From contig BFEA01000016.1 of assembly GCA_003427395.1 (NCBI GenBank), positions 4,760,032-4,789,123 of the forward strand: a stretch of 29,092 nucleotides of DNA, given 5' to 3'. The DNA comes from Chara braunii (taxonomy: Eukaryota > Streptophyta > Charophyceae > Charales > Characeae). This document shows, one piece after another, positions 18,342 through 28,085 of this stretch. The position numbers and the translations under genes are program-made. Each line of letters opens with the position of its first letter. The first letter of the stretch is position 1. The notes under the pieces were generated by a model. The model did no database searches and was not told the DNA's origin. It saw only the letters and a program-made list of their open reading frames with translations.

Positions 18342-18407
18342 GACCATACAGGTCACTCCATCTATTGGTGGGGAGCTGCACCTACTGGAAACCGGGTCTA
18401 GCGTCCC
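18342..18407 (-). other. Structured 3' tail of LINE-1
   Basis: On the LINE strand: GGGACGCTAGACCCGGTTTC block (18384-18407), GCTCCCCACCAATAGATGG block (18355-18376), then a small hairpin GACC-TGTAT-GGTC (18342-18354) next to poly(A). Hairpin 1 is damaged by GCTGGA to GCTAGA and CCAGC to CCAGT changes. The long third stem and its TGCTCTTATCA loop are missing here. Confidence 0.75.
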
Positions 18408-18546
18408 ATTTGTACAATGATACTTGAGTCTTGATAAGAATACTGTAGTTGAATCTGAGCCTCTTCACCTCATCAAAGGTGCCAAATATATCTATTCTTC
18501 CTAGCTCATAAAAAAACGTTCCCTCCTACATTAATTTAGTTCCAAC

Positions 18547-21500
18547 TCAAACATGACCATACCAGGACCTGGGAACTACAGCTAATGGGTGTGGAGGAAA
18601 TGGATCGGGGAAGTCTTTTGCTGAGCGCATAGGGATGGATGGATCCACTGAGGTCCAGTCATCAAATTTCAAGTAATAGTTCCTTTTAACCAGTCTATCT
18701 TCCCCTTCTGTAGCCCCTTCCCAGATTACTCTCTCGAGCTTCCCATCCTGGGTTCCCCCAAGCCAGCATTGACAGAATCCTTGAATAAGTTTGAGGATTT
18801 CCTTGTGTTTGGATAAATATTTGATTTTCTTCCAACTTCTCCCATTCCGTTCAAATGGCCGTTTGGATTTGTTGTTTAATAGATTCTGTGAATTCTGGTC
18901 CTTCAAGACGCGCACCTTCCCATTCATAAGTACATCTCTTCTCCATATGGCCCAAAGGATCGCTCTCCTTCCCAAAGAGAAGAGGTTCTGAGTAAATTCA
19001 TCATAAGGATCTGAAATCCAGGATTCTAGTAAGATCGCCTTCCAATTCCATGCCCACTAAGCTTAAGTCCCTAATTGACTCCAAATTCGATCCCACCACC
19101 TCCATAGCCACATTGCCCCTGAACATTGTAAGAATATATACTCTATTGTTTCTGGAACAACTTTACTTGGGAAAGCAGTCTTACAAAACTTACACCACGG
19201 AACTGCAACCCCCCTTTGTTCCAAAGATTATCTCTCAATCAGCCAATCATTAGTAGGGAGACAACGATGTTCAATATGCCATTGCAGGGAGACCATCTTT
19301 GCGGGTCCAAATTTCATAATATTAAACCATTTAATTGGTTTTAGATCATCCCTACTGAGGTTGAGGTGCTTCATCCATCTTGTCATCACTGTATCCTTCA
19401 AATTAATTTTGGAACGAAACATACGATAGGTAGATTTGACCGTCAAAGTATGAAGGTTGCGATGATATACTCTTCCCTTTCCACCCGAGGAATTCCAAAT
19501 CCAATCTTTGGGGTCCAGTACCTGGTGGGAGACTGGTATAATCGGTCTAAATGCTAGCAATGTGTTTATCTGTTGCAAAACTCGAATTTTGAAGATCTGA
19601 TCCTTTTTTACCCATTTTATATCTTCCTGTTGGTTTGGGATAATACAATTTTCTTGTGTTAGATAAAAAAGGGACAACAGGATGTCCCCGTTTGTAAATT
19701 TATCAAGGATGTTGCCAACCAATTTTGGATGATCTATAAGTTCTACCCTGTCATTGATTTTCAACTTAGGCCCCTTATGCAAGATATTGATTCATTCCAA
19801 AGGAATGGGCTCAATCACATTTTCCAGAGTCTTATCCGGGTGGTGACAATATTTCAATTGACTGTGCAAATCCTTAGTAGTAAATCAGTCATTAGTTAGT
19901 GGATTTCATAGGTTTTTTATCCTTAGGACTCCTCTCTTTACCCAACTCAACCAAGGGGAATCCATACAGTGGAGAACATATCCTTAAGTGTCTTTAATCC
20001 AATTGTCATTAAAGAGAGGTTGTTGACACACTTCTTCACATCTTTCTGGTGGTTGTTTATCTGGCAACGGTAGTTTTCTCCATGTTTTAAGCAGGATGAT
20101 CCACAAGGAGTCCTTACACAGGTCCAATCTAGCAGTTTGTCGATCTGAAACGACTTCACCCTCATTTTCCTTGATACTACCTCTGGGAAGGGACCAAGAT
20201 CGATTCTCTAGCCATATCAACAGGTCAGTACCTTGTGGAGTGGGCAGTGCTAACCTCTTGATTTGTTCCCAAGCAAGAGCACTCCAAGGGGTTTGAGGAT
20301 TAAAGAGCAACCTTTTGATCCATTGTATTGACAGAGCTAAAGCTTGAGTGGTTGGGTCTATAATTCCCAACCCTCCTCTCAATTTCGGTTCAATCACTGA
20401 TTGTCATGCCACTCTACTAATTACATTAATGCATTCGTAATTTCCCCTCCAAAGGAATGCTCTTAATTGCTGCTGGAACACTTTAATGGCTTGTTTATCC
20501 AAGGCCCAAACGGCTGATTTGTACCATATGGAGGCCAGGATGACATTATTCATGGCGAGAGTTCGACCTAATAGTGAAGTATGTTTATTTTTTCGTAGTC
20601 CACGCTTTGTTTGAGCTTGTTGCATTATCCAGGCATTGTTGGTTCTTGGTTTTCCTTCCGCCATTAAGGAAATACCTACTACTCTGATCTGGTTATCCCT
20701 GGGCAGTTATTTGATCTTAGGATCTTCTGGATGTCACACCCCTTGATGATGAATCCACCACCCCAAAGTTTTACTACCCAAGTTAACTTTCATATCTGAT
20801 AAGCGACAAAATCGTTCCATTAACTTTTGGATTGCCAACAGGTTCTTGTGGGATGCATCAACCATTAGGGATAGATCATCAGCAAAGAGCGAGCATACTG
20901 GGATTGCGTCTTCTGGAACGGATGTTATCTAAATTCGCTTTATATCTTAATGAGTACGCAAATTTGTTACAAGAGCTTCCATGATAATGACAAATAGTAA
21001 GGGGGCAATTGGGTCACCTTGTCTAACCGATCTTTGCAAGGTTATAGAAGGAATCACATTGTCATTAACCATAATACTGGTAGTGGCATGTATGTGCAAT
21101 ATTCCTATCCATCTTCTGAAATCTGGGCCAAAGTTGAAATTTTCTAAGCATTTATCTAGAAAGAAACAATCCACATGATCATATGCTTTTCCAAAATCAA
21201 TAAAAATGAATGCAGCATTATGTTTAGATTGGCGTGTGAGCTTGATGAGTTCATTTATCAGAAGCACATTATCATGTATGTTCCTTCCCGTGATAAGTCC
21301 GGTTTGAGATGGGTAAATGATATCCGCTATCACTTTTGTCAACCTATCAGTCAATGTTTTAGCTATCATCTTATAAACAACTGTTAATAAGGTAATCGGG
21401 TGATAATTCCTAATATTTATTTTTTCCCCTTTTTTGTAAAGAAGTGTTAACACCCCCTATCCCACAAATTATCTCATTTCCCCTGAGGTCCATACCGCAT

Positions 21501-22600
21501 GATAAAAGTCCATAAGGTCCTGAGAGATTAAATCTCACATAGATTCTCAAAATTCCTTACGTAAACCATCTATCCCCGGGGTCTTTTCTTCTTCTTCCAT
21601 CAGCATCAATGCTTTCCAATTTTCTTCTTTACTAATCGACATTTCCATTATTTCCTTCTGCTTTATCGACAATGTTTTTGTGATTGGCATTAGAAATTCA
21701 TCAACTTTTGTGTTTTTTTGTGTTTGAGTTATATTTCCCTTTTCGGATGTGAACAGGTCTTTAAATAAATCCCTTTCAATCTTAGTGCATGTTGCAGTTG
21801 ACGTGACCCATGATACATCTCTATTAAAGGGATCAGACAGTGCTTCAATGACGGTCCTTCCTGTTCTGGCTCTGGCCATTTCAAAGAAACGTGCATCCAT
21901 TGCTCCTTCCGTTTGATGTTTTCCAAGTTTTCCTATGATCCTTAACCCTTGCCATCTATATTCCATATGTGTCATTAGTTTATCTTCCAATTCCTGTATT
22001 TCTTTAGCTAGCGGATCAAGTGTCTCTTGGTCTTCTGCCATCGTTTCTTGTTGTTGTAATTCTTGAATTTTTTCTTGTAGCTGTGTTTCTTTTGAGTGTT
22101 TGTGTGATGTAAATAATATGGAATATTCATTGCATTTACATCCTAAAAAAGCTAGGTCGTTATTGAACCAGCATATGTCATTTTGAATCAGAGGTCTCTG
22201 GTCTCTCCAGAAGTCCCATACATCATGGAGATAATGTTTGAAGTTATCCATTCTCATATGAGATGTGTTTTGTCTATAGAATCCTCTTCCTTGGTCTGGT
22301 TTCTTCCAAAATGAGAAGACTGCCACACACATTGCATGATCTAGACCTGAAAAAGGGCTATAAGGAAAAATTCCAGCATACTGAATTGCCCCTTGCAGTT
22401 TATCCGATGCTAAAATTATATCAATTCTTGATTTCGTAGTTTGTCTAGATTGTTTTTTCATTAAACATGAAAATACTTTTGAATTAGGGTTAAGCCTACG
22501 ATAGGAGTCAAAACGATTTAGAAAGTGATAAAGATTCGCACTAATCTTCTCATCTATTTCCACATAACAAACCTCATATTTTGGCGGGAAGTGTTGAAGT
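18547..22600 (-). pseudogene. LINE-1 ORF2: endonuclease C-terminus, reverse transcriptase, zf-RVT
   Basis: The endonuclease C-terminus has the L1 motif SRIDIILASDKL (SRID at 22420-22431) and the GLDH catalytic pair. A Glu/Gln-rich coiled coil follows (about 21990-22090). The RT has PGIDGLRKEF, NYHPITLLTVVYKMIA, GLITGRNIHDNVLLINEL, AFIFIDFGKAYDHVD, SVRQGDPIAPLLF and CSLFADDLSLM (FADD at 20875-20886). The thumb contains PKLRGGLGIID. The zf-RVT part has HRCLPTNDW, PWCKFC and ETIEYIFLQC (about 19130-19330). The C-terminus ends DFPDPFPP...SWYGHV. One reading frame is kept over about 4 kb, yet it carries about 16 stops: TGA at 21547, 21535, 20734, 20404, 19906, 19885 and 19792; TAA at 21469, 20947, 20707, 19984 and 19228; TAG at 21457 and 20929; and a further TAA and TAG near 19055-19065. 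Confidence 0.93.
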
Positions 22601-22677
22601 TCGTGTGAAAGTTGGGTTGCTTCAGCTTTCGCAAACCCAACCCCAAATTTCAAGAAGGCAGCGCAGGCCGGCAAACT

Positions 22678-22800
22678 TTTTTTTTTTTTTTTTTTTTTTT
22701 TTGAAGGAATCAAACATTTCATTATCAATTGGAACAGGAGGCCGTGAATCCTCACAAACAACCCGGAAGAAAGTCTGAGGCTATTACCCAGCAGAGGGCA
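22678..22800 (-). mobile_element. Short poly(A)-ended insertion at LINE-1 5' edge
   Basis: On the minus strand unique sequence ends TTGATTCCTTC followed by about 22 A (22701 to 22678), then LINE-1-like sequence. This is the signature of a small retroposed sequence. Its body has no recognised domain. The poly(A) gives a spurious poly-Lys run in the LINE-1 open frame. Confidence 0.45.
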
Positions 22801-22841
22801 AACTTCTGGCTCATACAAAATGTGAAAAAAAACGAGCCTAC

Positions 22842-22942
22842 CAACTGGCCTAGCTCAGTTGGTAAAACACCCCTGAACTGAACTGTTGAAATACAGACCT
22901 GAGTTCGAACTCGAAGAAAAAAAAAAAAAAAAAAAAAAAAAA
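22842..22942 (+). mobile_element. tRNA-derived SINE, copy 2, with poly(A)
   Basis: Box A TAGCTCAGTTGGTA (22851-22864) and box B GAGTTCGAACTC (22901-22912) are near consensus and correctly spaced. Between them CACCCCTGAACT...GTTGAAATACAG matches copy 1. A run of about 26 A begins within five bases of box B (22917-22942), so the element is little more than a tRNA-like head with a tail. It may be transcribed by RNA polymerase III and copied by LINE enzymes. Confidence 0.82.
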
Positions 22943-24139
22943 GCTCTGACACCTCATGATTCATGAACCTCCGCTCGTTTTTCAAACTCGCACCCACCAT
23001 GCGCCGATGGAAATTCATGGATATCCTACACAAATTTTTGTTTTCGCATGTTGTGCATCGAGGCCCTGTGAGCATACCGAACATGTTCGGAGCTTTTCTG
23101 AACGTCCGAACATGTTCGGGTGTTCGGCCGAACGCCACCCGAATGTGTTCGGCTGAACATATTAAAAAAAATAAAAATAAAAAAATTTTGGTTTTTGATT
23201 TTTAACTCGAGTTTGCTTACGAATTTGAGCATATCTCCAAGGCAAAAGTTGTTTGTATTATTATTTTACATCACTTTTTTTTTTCCAGATTTTTTGGAGA
23301 ACTTTTGTTTTTTTTTTATGTTCGCATTCGGAGAGTTTCGACACTCATTCGCGTTCGGTCCCGAACGTTCGGCGATGCTACACAAGCGAGGTCTATCGTG
23401 TGTGTGTATGCTCACTGTGTTGTTTTCTGTGTGCTCTTTTATTTTCTGATTTTTATTACATTTTATGATTTCGTAGTACTTTTATCTGTTCCAGGTTTTG
23501 GCCGGTAAGGGATGCAGACTCTCGTGCCTACTTGGACCAGCAGCCATTTTTCAGGCCAGAATAGACTATTGTCCGCACTTGGGCTGGACTAGGCTTTATT
23601 ACGATCCTGGCCAATTTCGAAGTACACATTCATCAGAAAGTACAATGTCGTCTAATTGCAAAAAGAAATGAATGAACTTGAGAGGAAAGAGAGGGAAAGA
23701 AGAAGGAGAACATGATGAAGACCAATGATAATTCCCTTCTTCTTCACCAACCACTCTCCTCCTCCTTTTCTCCTCCCCTCTTATTCAAGCAATAAATAAC
23801 AATAATAATGTTGAATGGCTGAACCAGAATCAATGTCCGAATCTCTCTTCCACTGCAGGCACAACATCAGGTCCACCATAGCCATGGTCACCCTTCCTCT
23901 TCCTCTTCATGTAGGCCAAGGCTATGGCTGACTACTAGGGTCTCGCCCTACTGTGCAAAGGACAACACAAAGCAGCTATGCTCACTGCTGTTTAGGCTGC
24001 CATGCCTAACCCCGCCTTGAAGCCTTCTTGGTGCGGCGTAACCCCAACTGGGGCTAACAAGGTGATGAAGATGGTGCCCACCATAGCCAGGTAGGTACCT
24101 CGCCACTCTCCTCCTCGGTCCTCTTCTCCCTTCGTCTCC
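22943..24139. other. Unassigned region with CCGAAC palindrome cluster
   Basis: Apart from the palindromes (23066-23417) no family is recognised. 23160-23330 is AT-rich with T-runs, and 23760-23820 is pyrimidine-rich. GTGATGAAGATGGTGCCCAC followed by CATAGCCAGGTAGGTACC (about 24060-24097) resembles the donor-like block of the inverted elements. Confidence 0.4.
23066..23417. repeat. Cluster of CCGAAC/GTTCGG palindromes bounded by a short inverted repeat
   Basis: CCGAACATGTTCGG occurs twice (23077-23090 and 23106-23119), with GTTCGGCCGAAC at 23122-23133 and CCGAACGTTCGG at 23361-23372. GTGAGCATAC (23068-23077) and its inverse GTATGCTCAC (23406-23415) flank the block. It could be a degraded MITE-like unit or a set of dimeric protein-binding sites. 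No target duplication is visible. Confidence 0.4.
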
Positions 24140-24178
24140 TTTTTTTTTTTTTTTTTTTTTTTTTACCGCCCGAGTGAG

Positions 24179-24285
24179 TGCTAGGGGTGCTGATAAGAGC
24201 AGACACCTCTAGCATGCTCAGGAGGGCTCCATCTATTGGTGGGGACTCAGGAGCAGCACCTGCTGGGAAGCGGGTCCAGTGTCCC
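24179..24285 (-). other. Structured 3' tail of LINE-2 with variable-stem hairpin
   Basis: On the LINE strand: CACTGGACCCGCTTCCCAGC (24262-24282), then CTCCTGAGTCCCCACCAATA and GATGGAGCC. After these comes a hairpin with arms TGCTAGAGGTG and CACCCCTAGCA (24204-24214 and 24179-24189) around a loop containing TGCTCTTATCA. Poly(A) follows about 15 nt later. Ten of eleven positions pair by Watson-Crick rules. Confidence 0.8.
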
Positions 24286-24565
24286 TTCAAAAACAAACAA
24301 TTGATTGTAGACTGATTACCTGCATGATAGCTAATCCTACCACGTATGAGCAATCCCCATTAGACCCCCCTTTCTTGAAGAGGTGAAAAGAACCTCTACG
24401 CCCTGTATCAGGCGCCAGATGATTGCTAACACCCACTGGTTCCTTCCTTCCACCAACTATCCCTTCCGGCCCGCCATTGTAACCACACCACCACAATCTG
24501 CCAGTCATAAGCTCTTGTGATGACTACTGTTCTTACGTTCTAAGTAGGACTGGGTCCGACATCCC

Positions 24566-26510
24566 TTACTGCTGACCAAACCATTGCCTTTCTACGATCG
24601 TTGTGGTTGTCGAGGGGAACATGTCTGGGAATTCCTCGGGGCTCTTCATCGGAATGTTGGGGTCGACCTGCAGCCAGTTATGGAACCTGAGCTTGTAGTC
24701 TTTGGTGAAGCCACTGCGTTCCTCCTCGTTTCCTTTTCCCCAGGCCATTCTACTTGCGCCATCCCTTTGCCCTCCCAGCCAATCTGTGCAGAAGTTATGA
24801 ATTTCCTTGGTTATGTTTGCTTTTTGTGAGAGAATTTCCGTTTTTTCCTGAATTCTTTTCCATTGCACTCTTATTTCTGTTTCTATAAATTGCTTGACTG
24901 TGTTTGCCACTTCCCCTTCCTCCATCCTGGCCCCTTCCTGGTCGAAAGCAAACCTTCTTAACCACAATGTCCAGATCATCGTCTTTCTAGTCATAGAGAA
25001 AACTCTGAAAAGGTTGTTGGCAAGGCGAGATGCATGTGGCCTTCTCCACTCACCTAACAGAAGAGTTTCCCATTTCCACGGCCACTCCTCATTGGTGCCC
25101 AGTTGTGACCAAATGCGGTCCCACCATCACCACAGTAGGACTGCCCCAGGACATTGGAGAAAAATATGTTCTATTGTCTCACATATTCTTCGGCCCGGGA
25201 ACTCTGCATTACAGGATTTGCACCATGGAAGTGCCTCCCCCCTCTGCTCCAGGTTCGTCCTGTTGATAATCCAGTTATTGGTGGGGAGGCATCTGTGACC
25301 GATTTCCCACTGTAGGGAGGCGGACTTTGCCGGTCTCTCTTTTACTCCTTTGAACCACTGCAGCCCTCTAACTTGGTCCCTATGTAGGACAAGGCGTTTC
25401 TGCCACTTGTCTCCTACCCCTGCCTGAACATCCACCCGGGGCCTGATCATCCTATAACTGATGTTTACTGACAATTCAGAAAGTTGAACTGATTGCCCTT
25501 TCCATCCCCTTACCCATTGCCATTCCAGAAGGTCCAAGGCTAAACTGGACAGGGGGACTTCTGGTAGGTAGGCACGCCATTGGGTCCTCCCTTCCTTATG
25601 ACTCTGCAAAACCCGGATCCGGTAAGAGTTTGGTTTTCTCATGCCACTGGACCGAGTCTGGGTGGTATCTGGCCACAGTGTCGTCTCCTCTTCTTTCAAA
25701 TAGATTGACCATTGCCCCTTCCGGTCTAACCTCCACTACAGAGCCTATTTGCAAGGGGAAGTACTCTACCCTTACTGCAACCCATGTAATATCGAACCCT
25801 TTCTCAGGGTCACCACCCAGGCTAGGGGGATCAAAAATATTAATTGTTCCAGAGCGTCCGCCAGCTTGTGAGCATGGCGCAGGCAGGGTCTTAGTTGTTA
25901 GGCTGTTTTACAGTCTTTGGTTACCTTCCCATATGTCCCCCACTCGGAGAATCCCTTGTCTGACCCATAAAGCCCAGCGGAGGTCCGAGCTGTCGAAAAC
26001 CCGTCCTTGCCTGTCCGTGATTGCCCTGTTCCCAAACAGGGGTTGGCGTAGGATCTCCTCAATCTGGTCTGGGGTAGGTCTATCAGGGATCGACAACCTC
26101 CTCCACTTCTTGATAGGGTCGATCCATAACTTGTCTTTTGCCAGGTCTTGTCAAGCCGCTCCTCTATCCCCCTCCTCTCGTGAGCACGAACTGGCTCAGG
26201 GGATAGACCAATACCGATCCTTAAGCCATGTGAGCGCGTTCACTATATTAACGGTTCTAGGTGCAAGTCTGTGGATTTGTTCCATTGCCAGATCTCGGTA
26301 GAGCTCCACCATAGCTGAGGTGGGAGCTCCCGGTCTCCTTCCTCCCAGCAGCGATGAAGTGCCCAGCGCTCCTCCAGCCAGAGCTCCAAGCAGTGTGTCG
26401 CCAAACTTACACACCGAAGAATGAGGCTGAGCTCTTGGCCCAGCCCGGAGATATAGCGGCCTACTTGCCTCTTGGGTGGTGACTTCCACGCCGCTCGGCC
26501 TCCCAAGCAA
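24566..26510 (-). pseudogene. LINE-2 ORF2 C-terminal half with zf-RVT
   Basis: From the 5' side: a segment with YRDLAMEQIHRLAP and NALTWLKDRYWSIP, matching the LINE-1 region after the thumb; DKLWIDPIKKWRRLSIPD; then YRIRVLQSHKEG; the zf-RVT block SLQWEIGHRCLPTNNW, LPWCKSC and ETIEHIFLQCPGA; and a C-terminal part ending EEFPDMFPS...RQWFGQQ before TAA at 24566. Stops interrupt it (TGA at 26196, TGA at about 26150, TAA at 25908). One frameshift lies near 25630. The RT core is absent through truncation. The zf-RVT region is thought to bind nucleic acid. Confidence 0.88.
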
Positions 26511-26519
26511 CCGGTACCT

Positions 26520-27041
26520 CCTCCCTTTTGGACGGAAACATCATCGCAGACTTTGATATTGCCCGTACAGGCCCTAGACTCAGACTGGTTGGACTGGTAC
26601 CCGCCTAGACCTAGCCTACAACTACTGGGCCTCTAAAAATGCCAACTTTTGTCTTCTTCTGCTCGGCCTTCAGTACCTGGCACATCTACTTCTACTTGGT
26701 GTGGTACCGGCCTACCTGCTACTTGAGTGTTTTCCCGCTGCCCTAAGTGTCGTGGGCCTCGTGCCCCACCACTTGGGTGTTTTTCCCCCGCCTGCAACCC
26801 TTAATGTCACGGCCAAAGGTAAGTACCGGCCCTACGGGCCTTCAAACAAGCAAGTACCCCTGCGGGTCACACACACACTCAGGCCGACCAGCACTCAGAC
26901 AGGCACGCAGACCATCAAGCACGCAAGCGCACAGACTTAGAAAACTCAGCAGAATGGGGGAATCCCGGCAAGGCATCCATTCCAGCAGCAGAACTCAGAA
27001 ATCAGCGGTGTTCTCAGTCTGTGTTTTGGCAGGTCATTACA
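26520..27041 (-). repeat. 3' LTR of a second chromovirus (end uncertain)
   Basis: On the minus strand a G-rich polypurine tract (CTTGAGGTGGGGGCAG, about 27042-27057) is followed by TGTAATGACCTGCCAAAACA, a typical PPT/LTR junction with TG terminus at 27041. The LTR then runs through GC-rich sequence with GGCCCGTAGGGCCGG. Its far end cannot be fixed; LINE-2 sequence begins near 26510. It is unlike the LTR-like repeats of the first element. Confidence 0.6.
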
Positions 27042-27126
27042 CTGCCCCCACCTCAAGAGCGAGGTCCCTTCGAGCGAGGTCCGGGCAAAACGCATCGTAG
27101 GCGAATACTGCAAAGAGGGATCGGGA

Positions 27127-27643
27127 TTATGCTGTAGCAGTGAGAGCCGCAGTAATCTTTGGCTGGGTATCAATCTGTCGTTCATAGGCCTCGACAACTC
27201 GGGGTGCGCTTTACAACAATTCCTTCTTGGAAATCCAGTAGAAGTCATCTAGTGGGTGATATAGAAAGTGAACTTGATACTGTCTGTTACGTCCCTTACT
27301 GGTATGACTCATAATCCTGTCGATCTCATGACTGCCATCGATAGAACGAGGGATTGTAGGGTCACGATAGGGAAAGGAACCAGGAGCACAATACGGAAAC
27401 AGTTTGGATGTGTGAAAGACCGGATATGTGCGTCATTCGCAGATGGGGTGGCACGTCGATCACGTAGGAAGGGCCTAATCCATCATCTCCCACTACCTTC
27501 AACACCTGCCATGGGCCATAATAGAGCCAGAGGAGTTTACGTGACACTCCCTCTTCTTCGGAAAACTCAGACATCTTGACCCCGACATAGCTTCCCACTT
27601 CGAACACTGCACGCTGGTGCTTCTTATTAGCGTGTTTAATCAT
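27127..27643 (-). pseudogene. Second chromovirus: integrase C-terminus and chromodomain
   Basis: The frame starts abruptly at KHANKKHQRAVFEVGSYVGV and LYYGPWQVLKVVGDDGLGPS, the integrase tail. After a frameshift near 27405 it continues with HEIDRIMSH, RQYQVHFLYHPLDDFYW and SAPRVVEAYERQ, a chromodomain, to TAA at 27127. An internal TAA lies at 27211. The order and motifs parallel 9549-10011 of the first element, but the sequences differ strongly, so it belongs to another family. Everything upstream is missing. Confidence 0.85.
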
Positions 27644-27744
27644 GGCTTCTTATTAGCTCTGAGACTGGATGGGTAAGATTAGCAGCCTTGTGAGAACGAG
27701 AGGAGCCCTAGGACAGATAAAGCACTTGGCCACAGGCCCTCCAA

Positions 27745-27850
27745 GGGATGATGGACCCAGTTTCCAGCTGGTGCTGCTCCCCACCAATAGATGGAGCAGC
27801 CTGTTAGCCAAGCCCTCAATTCCAGCAGTTCTCTCACCGCCGCCGGGGTA
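27745..27850 (+). mobile_element. Solitary LINE-type 3' tail, degenerate
   Basis: Plus-strand ATGGACCCAGTTTCCAGC (27750-27768) and GCTCC...GGAGC (27776-27797, with CCACCAATAGAT between the arms) match hairpins 1 and 2 of the LINE tail. The third hairpin is not convincing; AGTTCTCTCACC (about 27827) may be its eroded loop. It lies in the opposite orientation to the other tails nearby. Confidence 0.6.
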
Positions 27851-27913
27851 GAGGACTTGCAAAAAGGGCTTTCCTTAAACCACCACTACCTCTGAGCCTG
27901 TTTCTGCCAACCC

Positions 27914-28061
27914 TTTTTTTTTCTTTTTTTTTTTAACTTCACATGCAGGAAAAGCCTACTTAACAAGGTGATAAGAGCATCCTCGTTAAGTAGGCCCCAG
28001 CGTCGAAGGCTCCATCGATTGGTGGGGAGCTACACCTGCTGGAAATCGGGTCCAGCGTCCC
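27914..28061 (-). mobile_element. Solitary LINE-type 3' tail, complete, with poly(A)
   Basis: On the minus strand: GCTGGACCCGATTTCCAGC hairpin (28038-28058), GCTCC...GGAGC hairpin (28008-28030), then a long hairpin with arms GCCTACTTAACGAGG (27981-27995) and CCTTGTTAAGTAGGC (27954-27968) around ATGCTCTTATCA. A run rich in A follows (27934 to 27914). It is the best-preserved copy of the three-hairpin tail. It could be a 5'-truncated LINE or a SINE with a LINE tail. Confidence 0.78.
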
Positions 28062-28085
28062 TACACAAAGATGTGTTGTGTATCA

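Larger units (their letters stand above)
18314..22670 (-). mobile_element. L1-type LINE (LINE-1), 5'-truncated
   Basis: A non-LTR retrotransposon oriented to the minus strand. It starts within the endonuclease domain (about 22600), continues through RT, thumb and zf-RVT regions to a stop at about 18547, then a 3' UTR, a structured tail (18342-18407) and an A-rich tail (18314-18340 as T on the plus strand). 5' truncation is typical of target-primed reverse transcription. A T-run at 22678-22701 marks the poly(A) of another insertion abutting or nested at its 5' edge. Confidence 0.92.
24140..26510 (-). mobile_element. L1-type LINE (LINE-2), 5'-truncated, same clade as LINE-1
   Basis: Minus-strand element whose coding part begins after the RT core, in the region downstream of the thumb, and ends at TAA 24566. 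It continues through a 3' UTR to a structured tail (24179-24285) and poly(A) (T on the plus strand, 24140-24164). The protein is collinear with LINE-1 but clearly diverged. The high-coordinate edge (about 26510) abuts sequence I assign to the LTR of a second chromovirus. Confidence 0.88.

Noticed and set aside
18547-22600. A nonstandard genetic code with TGA as Trp and TAA/TAG as Gln, suggested by the pattern of stops in the LINEs and chromovirus
   Set aside because: TGA, TAA and TAG are all also used as terminal stops by the three LINEs and the chromovirus, the chromovirus has frameshifts, and streptophytes use the standard code. C-to-T decay explains the pattern more simply.
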